Shown: piece by piece, positions 28,686 through 36,651 of the stretch
Layout of the letters: every line of letters starts with the position of its first letter
Numbering within the stretch: position 1 is the first letter of the stretch
Source of the DNA: Jatrophihabitans sp.
GTDB taxonomy: Bacteria > Actinomycetota > Actinomycetes > Mycobacteriales > Jatrophihabitantaceae
Reading direction: 5' to 3'
DNA length: 64,000 nt
Assembly (NCBI GenBank): GCA_036399055.1
Contig: DASWNX010000030.1
Span: 62,001 to 126,000, forward strand
Translations under genes and position numbers: made by a program
The notes under the pieces: generated by a model
What the model was told of the DNA's origin: nothing
The model's input: the letters and a program-made list of their open reading frames with translations, nothing else
Databases searched by the model: none

Positions 28686-29253
28686 CCAGCCTCAGCAGCC
28701 TGACCAGCCTCAGCAGCCTGACCAGCCTGACCAGTCAGCGGCCGGCCGGCCGGCCGAGGTCGGGGTGATCATGGGCAGCGACTCGGACTTCGCGGTGATG
28801 GCGGCGGCCGGTGAGGCGCTCACCGAGTTCGGGGTGCCGTTCGAGGTCCGGGTGGTGTCGGCGCACCGGACGCCTGAGGCGATGCTCGACTACGCCCGGT
28901 CAGCGGCCGGCCGCGGCCTGCGGGTCATCATCGCCGGGGCCGGCGGCGCCGCGCACCTGCCCGGCATGGTGGCCTCGCTGACGCCGTTGCCGGTGATCGG
29001 GGTGCCGGTGCCGCTGAAGTACCTGGACGGCCTGGACTCGCTGCTGTCGATCGTCCAGATGCCGGCCGGGGTGCCGGTGGCCACTGTGTCGATCGGAGGC
29101 GCTCGCAACGCCGGCCTGCTGGCCGTCCGGATGCTGGGGGCTTCCGACGAGCGGTTACGGGTCCGGATCGAGGCTTTTCAAGCGGAGCTGGCCGAGACCG
29201 CCGTCAATAAGGACCGAGCACTGGCCGAGCAGGTACGTACGCTCGGTTGGTGA
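28678..29253 (+). CDS. purE: N5-CAIR mutase PurE
   Basis: 191 aa; converts N5-CAIR to CAIR. The core starts at [14 protein letters not shown] and contains [14 protein letters not shown] (catalytic His) and [27 protein letters not shown]. The first 25 residues are a Gln/Pro/Asp-rich extension with a repeated [16 protein letters not shown] pattern, unusual for the family. ATG 28678 has GAAGG at a 9-nt spacing; ATG 28672 is also possible. It overlaps the purK stop (tag at 28683-28685) and its own stop overlaps the next start by GTGA. Confidence 0.95.
   Translation: MTSQPQQPDQPQQPDQPDQSAAGRPAEVGVIMGSDSDFAVMAAAGEALTEFGVPFEVRVVSAHRTPEAMLDYARSAAGRGLRVIIAGAGGAAHLPGMVASLTPLPVIGVPVPLKYLDGLDSLLSIVQMPAGVPVATVSIGGARNAGLLAVRMLGASDERLRVRIEAFQAELAETAVNKDRALAEQVRTLGW
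28684..28737 (+). repeat. Short tandem repeat at the 5' end of purE
   Basis: CAGCCTCAGCAGCCTGAC recurs twice, then a shortened CAGCCTGAC follows, giving the Gln/Pro/Asp-rich N-terminus of PurE. Confidence 0.75.
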
Positions 29254-32033
29254 GCACTGCGCGGGCCGCGACGGCGATGCATCGTCGACGGCGGTCCTCC
29301 ATCCGGTGGTGGCAGGTCCGGCGATGGCTGGCGCCCCGGCGCGCCAAGCAGGTCGCCGCCGCGGTGCTCGCGGCGCTGCTGGCGATCGCGGCGCTGACGG
29401 TGCTCAACCGCGAGCCGGCCCTGCGGGTGTCCGAGCAGTCGATCCCCGGCACCCCCGAGCCCGGCGGCGGCGCCGTGCTGCTGGACAGCTCGCTCTACCT
29501 GCCCGAGCGGACGCCGGCTCCGGCGATCCTGCTGGCGCACGGCTTCGGCGGGTCGAAGGCAGGGTTGGACGGCCAGGCGCGCACGCTGGCGCGGGCCGGT
29601 TATGTGGTCCTGACCTACACCGCACGGGGGTTCGGCGCCTCCGGTGGCTTGATCCACCTGGACTCGCGGCGGTACGAGGTGGCCGACGGCTCCCGGCTGC
29701 TCGACTTCCTGCAGGCCCGTCCCGAGGTCGCGCGAGCAGGTGAGCGGCCGGTGCTGGGGGTGGCAGGCTCGTCCTATGGCGGCGCGCTGGCCCTGATGCT
29801 CGGGGCGACCGATCAGCGGATCGCAGCGGTGGCGGCTGACATCACCTGGAACAACCTGGCCCGGGCGCTGTTTCCCAATGCGGCGGCCACCGGCGCCGAC
29901 CAGCGGGTGGGGGTGTTCAAGAGGCTCTGGGCCGGCTACCTGTTCTCCAGCGGCTTCAACGCTGCCTCGGCCGGCGGCTCCGGCTCGAACGGCGCCGCGC
30001 CCGGTGGGGCCCCGCCCGGTGGCGCCGCGCCCGGCGGGGCCGCGCCCGGTGGGACTGCGTCCGGCGGGGTTGCGCCCGGCGGCGGCTCCGTCAGTTGCGG
30101 CAGGTTCGCCGCCGAGCTCTGCGCCAGCTACCAGCGGGCGGTCGCCGGCGGCCCGCCGGACGTGCGGTTGGCCAGCCTGCTCGCCGAGTCCAGTCCCGCG
30201 GGAGTGCTCGACGGGATGCGGGCGCCGACCTTGCTGACCCAGGGCGACCAGGACTCGCTGTTCCCGCTCAGCGAGGCCGATGCCAACGCTCGGCAGATCG
30301 CGGCGGCCGGCGCCCAGGTGCAGGTCCGGTGGCGAGCCGGCGGCCATGACGCATCAGGCGCAAACGACGACGTCAGCGGCATCCAGCGGCGGTTCTTCGA
30401 TCAGAAGTTGCGCGGCAGGGCCGGTTCCAGCGCGGAGTTCCTGCTTTCCCAACCAGGCGCGGGCATCTCGGCCAGCAGCGGCCGGACGGTCGCTGCCACC
30501 CTGCGTGCCTCCGGTTACCCGGGACTGCCCGGGCGTCCCGGGTTCACCAGCCGCCAGGTCACGCTGAATGGCCAGCCGCGCCAGATCAGCGCGCCGGCCG
30601 GTGGCTCACCGGCGGCGGTGTCGACCGTTCCGGGCCTGGGCGACCTGATCGGCGGCGCGGCCGGCCTGGGGCTCGGTGGCGCCGCCGGACTGTCCCGGCT
30701 GCCCGGCCAGAGCGCGGTGTTCAGCTCAGACCCGCTTGTCGAGCCGGCGCTGGTGATCGGCTCGTCCGAGGTCAGGCTGAGGGTGACGGCCGGCAGGACC
30801 GGTGAGGCCACCCTGTTCGTGTCGTTGCACGACCTCGGCCCGGACGGCTCGGACACCCTGCCGGCCCGGTTGGTGTCACCGGTCCGGTTGACCGGCAGGC
30901 CGGGACAGGTGCAGCTGGTCACCGTCCGGCTGCCGTGGATCGTCGCCGAGGTGCCGGCCGGGCATCGGCTCGCGGTCGAGGTGTCGACCACCGACTTCGC
31001 TTATCAGTTGCCCACCGAGCCCGCGACCTACACGGTCGCGCTCGGCGAGACCCTGGCCGCCCCGGGCGCCACGCTCAGCGTCGCGTCGCTGCCGGTCATC
31101 GAAGTGCGCACCGGCGGAGCCCGCGCCTGGGTGATCGCCGCGGCGCTGGTCGTGCTGCTGTGCCTGGCCTACGGCTGGTGGCGGCTGCGCTCGCGCCGGC
31201 CGCACGACGCCGATCCGGCTCTGGCGCAGGTGCCGATCGTGGTGTCTGACCTGGCGAAGGTCTACGCCGACGGTTACCGCGCGGTGGACGGGGTCAGCTT
31301 CCGGGTCGAGCGTGGTCAGGTGCTGGGCTTGCTGGGCCCCAACGGCGCCGGCAAGACCACCACGCTGCGGGTGCTGATGGGCCTGATCCTGCCCACCGCG
31401 GGCTCTATCCGGGTGTTCGGCCACGAGGTGGTGCCCGGAGCGCGGGTGCTGTCCAGGCTGGGCGCCTTCGTCGAGGGCCCGGGTTTCCTGCCCCACCTGA
31501 GCGGCCGGGAGAACCTGCGGTTGTTCTGGGCCGCGTCCGGCCGGACGGTCAAGCAGGCGCAGTTCGAGACCGTGCTCGAGATCGCCGGGCTCGGGGATTC
31601 GCTGGAGCGCAGGGTGAAGACCTACAGCCACGGCATGCAGCAGCGGCTGGCGATCGCCCAGGCGATGCTGGGCCTGCCTGAGGTGCTGGTGCTGGACGAG
31701 CCGACCAACGGCCTGGACCCGCCGCAGATCGCCGAGATGCGGGTGGTGCTGGGCCGGTACGCGGCGACCGGGCGCACCGTCATCGTCTCCTCGCACCTGC
31801 TGGCCGAGGTGGAGCAGACCTGCACCCATGTGGTGGTGATGCACCGGGGCCGGCTGGTGGCGGCCGGCTCGGTCGCCGAGGTGGCGGGGTCCGGGTCTAC
31901 CCAGTTGGCTGTCGATGACGTCGACCGCGCTCGTGAGGTGCTGACAGCGGCCGGGGTCCCGGCCCGGGTGGTGCCGGCCCGGCGCGCCCTGGAAGACGTC
32001 TTCCTGGACTTGATAGGTGAGCGTGTTGACTAG
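29250..32033 (+). CDS. Membrane-anchored CocE/X-Pro-peptidase-like hydrolase fused to an ABC transporter ATPase
   Basis: 927 aa. Residues 1-34 are basic, 35-52 a transmembrane helix, then an alpha/beta hydrolase with nucleophile Ser in AGSSYGGAL, Asp in [12 protein letters not shown] and His in RAGGHDAS, followed by a beta-rich PepX_C/CocE-type domain. A second helix (about 623-645, [19 protein letters not shown]) leads to a complete ABC ATPase: Walker [11 protein letters not shown] near 696, signature [13 protein letters not shown], Walker [16 protein letters not shown]-loop SSHLLAEVE. Predicted topology: hydrolase outside, ATPase inside. Six 15-nt repeats encode a Gly/Ala/Pro insert at 250-279. 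GTG start overlaps the purE stop by GTGA. The ABC-2 permease gene overlaps its 3' end. Substrate is unknown. Confidence 0.85.
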   Translation: MSTARAATAMHRRRRSSIRWWQVRRWLAPRRAKQVAAAVLAALLAIAALTVLNREPALRVSEQSIPGTPEPGGGAVLLDSSLYLPERTPAPAILLAHGFGGSKAGLDGQARTLARAGYVVLTYTARGFGASGGLIHLDSRRYEVADGSRLLDFLQARPEVARAGERPVLGVAGSSYGGALALMLGATDQRIAAVAADITWNNLARALFPNAAATGADQRVGVFKRLWAGYLFSSGFNAASAGGSGSNGAAPGGAPPGGAAPGGAAPGGTASGGVAPGGGSVSCGRFAAELCASYQRAVAGGPPDVRLASLLAESSPAGVLDGMRAPTLLTQGDQDSLFPLSEADANARQIAAAGAQVQVRWRAGGHDASGANDDVSGIQRRFFDQKLRGRAGSSAEFLLSQPGAGISASSGRTVAATLRASGYPGLPGRPGFTSRQVTLNGQPRQISAPAGGSPAAVSTVPGLGDLIGGAAGLGLGGAAGLSRLPGQSAVFSSDPLVEPALVIGSSEVRLRVTAGRTGEATLFVSLHDLGPDGSDTLPARLVSPVRLTGRPGQVQLVTVRLPWIVAEVPAGHRLAVEVSTTDFAYQLPTEPATYTVALGETLAAPGATLSVASLPVIEVRTGGARAWVIAAALVVLLCLAYGWWRLRSRRPHDADPALAQVPIVVSDLAKVYADGYRAVDGVSFRVERGQVLGLLGPNGAGKTTTLRVLMGLILPTAGSIRVFGHEVVPGARVLSRLGAFVEGPGFLPHLSGRENLRLFWAASGRTVKQAQFETVLEIAGLGDSLERRVKTYSHGMQQRLAIAQAMLGLPEVLVLDEPTNGLDPPQIAEMRVVLGRYAATGRTVIVSSHLLAEVEQTCTHVVVMHRGRLVAAGSVAEVAGSGSTQLAVDDVDRAREVLTAAGVPARVVPARRALEDVFLDLIGERVD
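29997..30086 (+). repeat. 15-nt in-frame tandem repeat, six copies, in the hydrolase-ABC gene
   Basis: Degenerate unit GCGCCCGGTGGGGCC repeated six times, encoding APGGA-type pentapeptides at residues 250-279, inside the hydrolase domain between the nucleophile and the acid residue, probably in a surface loop or cap. Confidence 0.88.
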
Positions 32034-33030
32034 CGATCCGACCGGAGCCGGCGCGGCTGCCGGCGCTGCCCCACCCGTTGGCGCGAGCTCTGCCGCGAGC
32101 CCTGCCGACACACCCGCCGGAACGCCGGCGACCAGGCGCGGCGCGCACTTCCGGCTCGCGCACCTGCCCCCGCTGTCGGCTGAGCAGGGCCGGAGCCAGC
32201 CCCCGTTCGACACCGGGCGCACCATGCCGCTGCGGATCGAATTCGCCCGTCAGCTCACCCGCCGGCGCACCCAGCTGGTCGGGCTGCTGCTGCTGGTGCT
32301 GCCGATCATCATGGCGCTGGCCTTTCAGATCGGCGGGCCCAGCAGTCCCGACCGTGACCGCCCGGCCCTGGTCGACCTGGCCACCGCCGGAGCGGGCAAC
32401 TTCGCGTTCTTCACCGAGTTCGCCTCGGTCGGCTTTCTGCTCGTGGTCATCGTGGCCATGTTCTGCGGCGACACCGTCGCCAGCGAGGCGAGCTGGTCCT
32501 CGCTGCGTTACCTGCTGGCGATGCCGATCCCGCGGGCCCGGCTGCTGCGCCAGAAACTGGTGGTGGCGCTGACATTCTCGTTCGGGGTCAACCTGTTGCT
32601 GCCGGCCTGGGCTTACGTGGTGGGCGGGGTGTTCTTCGGCTGGGACCCGGCGCGCTCGCCGTTCGGAGGCAGCTTCACCCATGCCGAGACCCTGCAGCGA
32701 ATGCTGATCGTCGCGCTGTACGCCGCCGGTCAGGCGCTGGTGGTGGCAGGCCTGGCCTTCCTGCTGAGCGTGCTGACCGACGCGCCGCTGGCCGCGGTCG
32801 GCGGCGCGACGTTCCTGGTGGTGGTGTCCAACATCCTGGACTCGATCACCGCGCTGGACCCGTACCGGGTGGTGCTGCCGACCCACTTCCAGTACTCGTG
32901 GCTGGACGCGCTCACCCCGGCGATCAGCTGGGACGACATGATCCGCGGCTGCGCGCTGGCAGTCATCTACAGCGCCGTGTTCTTCACCCTCGCCTGGACC
33001 CGCTTCGCCCGCAAGGACATCACCAGCTGA
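32017..33030 (+). CDS. ABC-2 type transporter permease
   Basis: 337 aa. After a Pro/Ala-rich cytosolic N-terminus of about 70 residues come six hydrophobic spans in ABC-2 order: LVGLLLLVLPIIMALAF, FASVGFLLVVIVAMF, LVVALTFSFGVNLLLPAWAYVVGG, MLIVALYAAGQALVVAGLAFLL, AAVGGATFLVVVSNI, LAVIYSAVFFTLAW. SLRYLLAMPIPRARLLRQK is the loop typical of Nat/Bcr-type permeases. It overlaps the ATPase fusion gene by 17 nt, so the two form one exporter. GTG 32017 is likely; GTG 32023 is possible. Confidence 0.87.
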   Translation: MSVLTSDPTGAGAAAGAAPPVGASSAASPADTPAGTPATRRGAHFRLAHLPPLSAEQGRSQPPFDTGRTMPLRIEFARQLTRRRTQLVGLLLLVLPIIMALAFQIGGPSSPDRDRPALVDLATAGAGNFAFFTEFASVGFLLVVIVAMFCGDTVASEASWSSLRYLLAMPIPRARLLRQKLVVALTFSFGVNLLLPAWAYVVGGVFFGWDPARSPFGGSFTHAETLQRMLIVALYAAGQALVVAGLAFLLSVLTDAPLAAVGGATFLVVVSNILDSITALDPYRVVLPTHFQYSWLDALTPAISWDDMIRGCALAVIYSAVFFTLAWTRFARKDITS

Positions 33031-33130
33031 GCACTCGCTCGTTCGAGCCGACTGGGGCCGCGCGTGGTGACGTAGGTGAAGTCGCACCGCAACGTGAGGT
33101 TGTCGGGGTGGGTGCGCCTGCGCCAACGTT

Positions 33131-33463
33131 CTACGACGCGCCGGCGATTCCGAGGAACACGACGATGGCGCGATTGACTCGCACCAGGTCAGCGTCGTCC
33201 AGAACACCAATCTTGCTGCCCAGTCTGCGCCGATGAACTGTGGTGATCTTGTCGACCATGAGGCGGCTCGCAACGTCCAGGCCGTTGGCGGTCGACGGCG
33301 CGATCTCCAACCGGAACAGCGGAGCCTCGGTGGCGTCGGAGGTGAACAGGCATACGGTCGCTGAATCGGTGTCGAAGTGATCGTCCTGGAGGATGAGGGC
33401 CGGCCGCGGTTTGCTGGCGTAATCACCGCCACCCGCCACGGTCCAGATCTCGCCCCGCCTCAA
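33131..33463 (-). CDS. mazF: MazF/PemK-type toxin (mRNA endoribonuclease)
   Basis: 110 aa. MRRGEIWTVAGGGDYASKPRPALILQDD is the conserved PemK/MazF start with the active-site Arg region, and TVCLFTSD plus LMVDKITTVHRRRLG complete the fold. Known family members cleave mRNA at short sequences to arrest growth. The ATG overlaps the antitoxin stop by ATGA, the standard coupled order of antitoxin then toxin. The converging neighbour is the ABC permease gene, 100 nt away. Confidence 0.92.
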   Translation of the reverse strand: MRRGEIWTVAGGGDYASKPRPALILQDDHFDTDSATVCLFTSDATEAPLFRLEIAPSTANGLDVASRLMVDKITTVHRRRLGSKIGVLDDADLVRVNRAIVVFLGIAGAS

Positions 33464-33672
33464 TCCTCAGGCCATTCCGATACCGAGTCGACGAAGGCTT
33501 GATCCCTTTCTGCCTCGTGACTCCTCGCGACAGCGCGAGACTGGCGGCGCGCCTCCTCGGCGAAACCGGGGGCATTGACGTCAGGAACCCAGATCTGCAC
33601 CGGACGCAGGCCCTGGGAGCGCAATCGAGCACGATAGGCCCTTACCCGGGCGCGAGTCGACGTGCTGGCCAT
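33460..33672 (-). CDS. mazE: MazE-family antitoxin
   Basis: 70 aa. RVRAYRARLRSQGLRPVQIWVPDVNAPGFAEEARRQS is the MazE-family (DUF3018-type) N-terminus that binds DNA, and the acidic C-terminus (AFVDSVSEWPED) would wrap the toxin. The longer frame to 33708 is set aside because ATG 33672 has GGAGG at 8 nt. A perfect palindrome 16 nt upstream is the probable autoregulation site. Confidence 0.88.
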   Translation of the reverse strand: MASTSTRARVRAYRARLRSQGLRPVQIWVPDVNAPGFAEEARRQSRAVARSHEAERDQAFVDSVSEWPED

Positions 33673-33687
33673 AGGGCACCTCCGATT

Positions 33688-33701
33688 CGTTACATGTAAC
33701 G
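33688..33701. promoter_or_regulatory. Probable MazE operator (14-bp perfect palindrome)
   Basis: CGTTACATGTAACG lies 16 nt before the antitoxin start. Its position and symmetry fit autorepression by the MazEF complex; binding is inferred. Confidence 0.6.
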
Positions 33702-34002
33702 ATAGCACTCATCCGCCATGAAGCCCCTCGTCGTGATGCCGTTCAGGTGCGCCGGAGTTCAGCGTCAAGCCGCTGCTTTGAGCTCTGCCGTTTCAAGCTA
33801 CGACTGTGTTTGGCCACGGCCTCAGAATCCCACTGAACTGCCTCAGCAAGTTGAAGAAGGATGGATCAGCAACTAGCCAGGTTCCGAGGTCGTTGCACCG
33901 CCGTGCTGCCAGGCGTTCAGACCGCGACGGCAACCGGTTGGTCATCCGCACGCACCCCGGTGCAGCCAAACCCGCGCGCCCAACGCGGCATGTCCGGTCG
34001 AA
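33702..34002. other. Intergenic stretch without a recognised gene
   Basis: About 300 nt upstream of mazEF. Short open frames exist on both strands but have no recognisable domain or coding pattern. It should contain the mazEF -35 region. Confidence 0.5.
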
Positions 34003-34548
34003 CTAGCGACGGGCCTCGTCGATCATTCGCAGCTCACCGATGACCGAGTGAGCCGCGTGGAAGACGGGAGACATCTCGCTTCGCCCCTCGCCGAGGTCAT
34101 TCTCGCAAGCCTCGAACAGCCGTTGGCCCTCACTCGTCAGGGCACGGATGGACGTCTGGCCGTCCCGGGGGAGTTTGTCGTCAGTGCTTGGCGACATGGC
34201 GCTCAGGTGGGCACTCAAGGTTGTAAGAAGCTTGGCATTCTCTTGTGCCACTCGTTCGTGCGTTCCCCCGCCGATGATGCCGCCGCCCGTACTGGTGTAC
34301 AGACTTGTCGTCCCGTCGGATAGGCACACGAGGGTGGCGATGCCGTTGGGATATCCCGTCTCCATGACGCAGCCCCACAGCGGCTTATCGGCGAATCCTG
34401 CGGATGCCGGATCTAACGTCAGGATCTGGTTCCTGAGTCCGAGGTAGATCTCCTCGGGTACTGGCTGTGAGGGCTCCGGCTGACCAGCCTTCTCCCGGCG
34501 ACGAACATGACAATAAGCTACTTCATTAAACGTATTAATCTTCCCCAC
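34003..34548 (-). CDS. Conserved hypothetical protein
   Basis: 181 aa, cytosolic by composition. The centre, WGCVMETGYPNGIATLVCLSDGTTSLYTSTGGGIIGGG, looks like a conserved motif seen in uncharacterised actinobacterial proteins, but I cannot assign a function. The GTG start at 34548 is the only good candidate in frame and lacks a clear ribosome-binding site. Base composition is lower in GC than the flanking core genes. It stands alone between mazEF and a PPOX-fold gene. Confidence 0.65.
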   Translation of the reverse strand: MGKINTFNEVAYCHVRRREKAGQPEPSQPVPEEIYLGLRNQILTLDPASAGFADKPLWGCVMETGYPNGIATLVCLSDGTTSLYTSTGGGIIGGGTHERVAQENAKLLTTLSAHLSAMSPSTDDKLPRDGQTSIRALTSEGQRLFEACENDLGEGRSEMSPVFHAAHSVIGELRMIDEARR

Positions 34549-34694
34549 TCGACATGAGCAATGGCTTTCGCTTCAAGAGGTGGTATCCACGCCTGGTGAG
34601 GTTCCATACCTCGGTGGGGCACCTGACATCCTCGGATACCGACTCCAGGGTGACCCGCACACCAGATCACTTCCCCTCCGTTCGGTACACCGAG

Positions 34695-35189
34695 TCACGT
34701 CGGGTTGCGTTCGGCGAGCTCCTTCAGGAACTTAGGCATGCGACCCGCGCCGAAGTCGTAGAAGCGCACCCAGCTCGGCGTGATCGCGATGCGGGCCATC
34801 TGGTCGTACATCGCACGGCAGGCTTTCTCGAACTCGGCTGCCGCCTCGGCGCCCATCGACTTGCGCGCCGCGGCGAGGTACTCGGGCACCAGGCCGTCGA
34901 CGATCTCGATGCTCGCCCGCCCGCGCACTGACAGCGCCCGTGCCTGCTCGGGCGTATCACCTCCATCAATCGCCAGCGCAGCGTCAGGACGGGCCTTGAG
35001 TGCGGCGACCTTCGGCGAGGTCGTGGCAGTCGAGATCACGAACTGCGTACCGGTCCAGAAGAAGCCGACGGGAATCACACGCGGTGTTCCGTCCTCGGCG
35101 TTGTAGGCGAGATGGGCCGATGACGTCGCGGCCAGCAATTCCTGCGCGCCGGCCGCGGACAGTTCGGCGGCGATGACGTGCTGCTCCAT
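34695..35189 (-). CDS. Pyridoxamine 5'-phosphate oxidase-fold (flavin/F420-binding) protein
   Basis: 164 aa. Split-barrel fold: AAELSAAGAQELLAATSSAHLAYNAEDGTPRVIPVGFFWTG is the typical first half, then FVISTATTSPKVAALKARPDAALAIDGG. Such proteins bind FMN or F420 and reduce small molecules or haem; the substrate is not predictable. ATG 35189 is chosen over the longer frame to 35462 because GAGAGGGGAAC lies upstream at a good distance and the fold begins here. Orphan gene in the accessory stretch. Confidence 0.85.
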   Translation of the reverse strand: MEQHVIAAELSAAGAQELLAATSSAHLAYNAEDGTPRVIPVGFFWTGTQFVISTATTSPKVAALKARPDAALAIDGGDTPEQARALSVRGRASIEIVDGLVPEYLAAARKSMGAEAAAEFEKACRAMYDQMARIAITPSWVRFYDFGAGRMPKFLKELAERNPT

Positions 35190-35337
35190 GTGCCGTTCCC
35201 CTCTCCGTGACGCGCCCGTCGCGCGCTCACATCTGTGCCCTGCCTCGGTAACGGTGCCACAGCCCGGCATCGAGGCCGGAGCGACGCCTCCGCTCCTGCC
35301 CCACGCAGCGCACCGCACGGCACCGCACCGCCTTGAC

Positions 35338-36267
35338 CTACGGCAGCAGCGACTCCAGCTGGGGTAGTCGGGCGTAGAACTCGGGCAGACCCCGTACGCC
35401 GTCGTGCACCACCTCGTGCGACATCGCGAGGTCGGGACCGGCGACGACGTCGACACCGGCAAGGCAGCGCAGGGCGTTCCGCCGCGTGTGCCCCAGCCAC
35501 CCCCCGATCATGAACACGAACCAGTGGGGACCCGACGGCGGCAGCGTCCCGCCCCCTGCGACGTAGCCGTCGAGGACCGCGCTGAACGTGTCGGGCTCGA
35601 TCGCGTCGAAACCGCGGTCCTTGGAGACGCTCAGCGCGGTCGAGCCGAGCTCGCTGCCGAGATCGAGCGTCCCGGAGAGCTCCCAGTCGAGCACGACTGG
35701 TCGTCCCTCACGCGCGAGCAGGTTCCACGGGTGGATGTCCCTGTGTGTGAGCACGAGCGGGCCCGGTCGCGGGCAGTCATCCACGAAGCCAGCGATCGCA
35801 AGCAGCTTCTCGACGTTGCGCGCCAGCTCGTCGGCCCACGGCTGTCCGGTCAGGGCAGCTCTCCGGGCGAGCTCGGGCCAGTCCCGCGGCGTCGGGTCTT
35901 GGCTGGCTACGTGGGTCCACTCCACGTCGAGCGCGTGCAGGCGAGCGAGGACCTCGCCGAGCTCGAACGCGTAGGCCGTCGACACCGCTGCCTCCGGCAC
36001 CTTCTCGCCCTCGACCCAGCGGTGGACGAGCGTGTCGTGGCTGGCCAAGACCGGCTCCGGCATCGGGATGCCGGCGGCGAAGGCTGCCTGCTCGAACCGG
36101 AACACGTCGTCGAGGCGGTAGGGCGAGCGGCGGTCGAGGAGGTTGAGCTCCTTCACCGCGAACGACCCCTGGTCGGTGTCCAGCCTGTACGTCCGGTTCC
36201 CGAAGCCGCCCTCGACGCGGGTCATCGGCCCGGTCGGCGAGCCCAGGTGCGCGAGGTCGCCCTTCAC
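35338..36267 (-). CDS. Aminoglycoside phosphotransferase-like (APH/choline kinase family) protein
   Basis: 309 aa. Kinase-like fold: GGFGNRTYRLDTDQGSFAVKEL holds the ATP-binding lysine, LVLTHRDIHPWNLLAREGRPVVLDWELSG holds the catalytic HxD..N and the metal-binding DWE. Many APH-fold proteins phosphorylate small molecules other than drugs, so resistance is not implied. GTG start with TAGCCT 6 nt upstream. Confidence 0.87.
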   Translation of the reverse strand: MKGDLAHLGSPTGPMTRVEGGFGNRTYRLDTDQGSFAVKELNLLDRRSPYRLDDVFRFEQAAFAAGIPMPEPVLASHDTLVHRWVEGEKVPEAAVSTAYAFELGEVLARLHALDVEWTHVASQDPTPRDWPELARRAALTGQPWADELARNVEKLLAIAGFVDDCPRPGPLVLTHRDIHPWNLLAREGRPVVLDWELSGTLDLGSELGSTALSVSKDRGFDAIEPDTFSAVLDGYVAGGGTLPPSGPHWFVFMIGGWLGHTRRNALRCLAGVDVVAGPDLAMSHEVVHDGVRGLPEFYARLPQLESLLP

Positions 36268-36273
36268 ACGATG

Positions 36274-36279
36274 AGGCTA
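36274..36279 (-). promoter_or_regulatory. -10 element of the phosphotransferase gene (TAGCCT)
   Basis: Minus-strand TAGCCT followed by 6 nt and the GTG start; leaderless layout. Confidence 0.5.
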
Positions 36280-36394
36280 GGGACGGCTTCGCCAGGACCA
36301 CAAGGGGCCCACGTCGAGCCGGCTCTCGTTCATCCAGCGAGCTTGGTCGCCCAGTGGAGGTGATCGTTGGCGCCGATGAAGACGAGTGCGACAG

Positions 36395-36634
36395 TCAGCT
36401 GCTGCGCCGGTACTTGGCCGCGACCTCGTTGTACCTGCCGTCCCAGCCTTGTGCCACGTTCGTGCCGACCGGACCGGTCGCGAAGACCGCAGGCACGGGC
36501 TTGCCCAGCGCGCGGTCGATGATGAACAGGGCGTACTACCCGCCCTTGGGAGCGTTGTGGGGCGTGCGGAACATCAGCTCGCGTGCGTGAGACAAGATCC
36601 GAGCCCAGGCTCGCTCATCGGCATGTGCGGTCAC
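36395..36634 (-). pseudogene. Broken or fragmentary small gene with one in-frame TAG
   Basis: A GTG-initiated frame of 80 codons reads MTAHADERAWARILSHAREL, continues through FRTPHNAPKGG, meets TAG at 36536-36538, and resumes as YALFIIDRALGKPVPAVF and onward to a TGA at 36395. Both sides of the TAG look coding (G/C third positions, plausible protein). I do not recognise the family. A nonsense mutation or decaying fragment is the simplest reading. It follows the HNH/DUF222 gene by 17 nt on the same strand. Confidence 0.45.
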
Positions 36635-36651
36635 TTTTCACACGGCCGAGG

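Noticed and set aside
30876-32225. 449-codon minus-strand frame opposite the hydrolase-ABC gene
   Set aside because: Antisense of the ABC ATPase motifs; composition typical of a GC shadow.
35338-36267. Antibiotic resistance gene
   Set aside because: The APH fold is certain, but drug specificity cannot be read from the motifs, so no resistance is claimed.
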